Assembly (NCBI GenBank): GCA_963825615.1
Contig: CAWGTV010000008.1
Coordinates: 806,001-870,000 of the forward strand
DNA: 64,000 nucleotides
Direction: 5' to 3'
Source: JAHEDT01 sp963825615
GTDB taxonomy: Bacteria; Desulfobacterota; Desulfuromonadia; Desulfuromonadales; BM103
Part shown: piece after piece, positions 63,992-64,000 of the stretch
Layout of the letters: each line of letters opens with the position of its first letter
Position numbering within the stretch: position 1 is the stretch's first letter
Notes under the pieces: generated by a model
What the model was told of the DNA's origin: nothing
What the model saw: the letters and a program-made list of their open reading frames with translations, nothing else
The model's database searches: none
Position numbers and translations under genes: made by a program

Positions 63992-64000
63992 CGGTGCAAT

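Noticed and set aside
44654..64000. Left end of the Tn7-like element
   Set aside because: I looked for the reverse complement of the 20-bp sites (TTTCCCAACTTAATTTT-like) through the AT-rich gaps and found no convincing array; it is either outside the window or lost.

Overview
The window looks like a chromosome segment from a Desulfuromonadales / Geobacter-type deltaproteobacterium, judged from gene content and not from any database search. Supporting features are the methylmalonyl-CoA module, the MshEN-REC regulator, the sigma54-Hsp20-ClpB block, an apparent selenoprotein and the GC-rich style of the left part. Two halves differ by eye. Bases 1-36.1 kb are GC-rich and housekeeping. From about 36.1 kb the DNA is AT-richer, mosaic and mobile up to about 51.1 kb, and of intermediate composition from there to the end.

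Left half (1-36.1 kb): a biotin-carboxylase C-terminus, a cupin regulator, methylmalonyl-CoA mutase, MeaB GTPase and methylmalonyl-CoA epimerase form a propionyl-CoA <-> succinyl-CoA module. These are followed by a thioredoxin-like protein, a small lipoprotein, a porin, an FG-GAP protein (frameshifted) and an ECF sigma / anti-sigma / DUF3106 operon. Next come transketolase, a gamma-glutamylcyclotransferase-like protein and glutamate-cysteine ligase. An aminotransferase is preceded by an alanine-rich leader peptide and an attenuator. A JAMM-DinG helicase, a CXXU selenoprotein of the AhpD/CMD family, a sigma54 activator with two hsp20 genes and clpB, a c-di-GMP-type MshEN-REC protein, a radical SAM/B12 protein, a patatin, glmU and glmS complete this half.

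Mobile region (36.1-51.1 kb): a Tn7-like element sits 24 bp downstream of the glmS stop, the classical attTn7 position. Its right end carries three tandem 20-bp TnsB-type sites. It encodes TnsA, TnsB, TnsC, a short TniQ and a long TnsD, with no cas genes or CRISPR array in view. The leader between the end and tnsA holds a tRNA-Arg 3' remnant, a palindromic operator and a possible small RNA. A second, degenerate right-end-like repeat lies beyond tnsD in direct orientation. An IS3-family element, a cluster of small membrane proteins, a serine recombinase and a rolling-circle-type replication remnant follow. The replication gene is cut off at about 51.13 kb against a truncated rubrerythrin-like gene. 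I did not find the left end of the Tn7-like element.

Right part (51.2-64 kb): an arsenate reductase (frameshifted) and an ACR3 arsenite exporter, two universal-stress proteins (one frameshifted), a PsiE-like membrane protein, a methyltransferase and a glyoxalase-like protein. These are followed by a signalling cluster of an HD-GYP protein, two HEAT-like proteins and a cyclic-nucleotide-binding protein. Whether this is Tn7 cargo, resident chromosome or a different replicon joined by rearrangement or assembly cannot be settled from the sequence. At least five genes are split by single frameshifts in both halves, so assembly indels are a real possibility.
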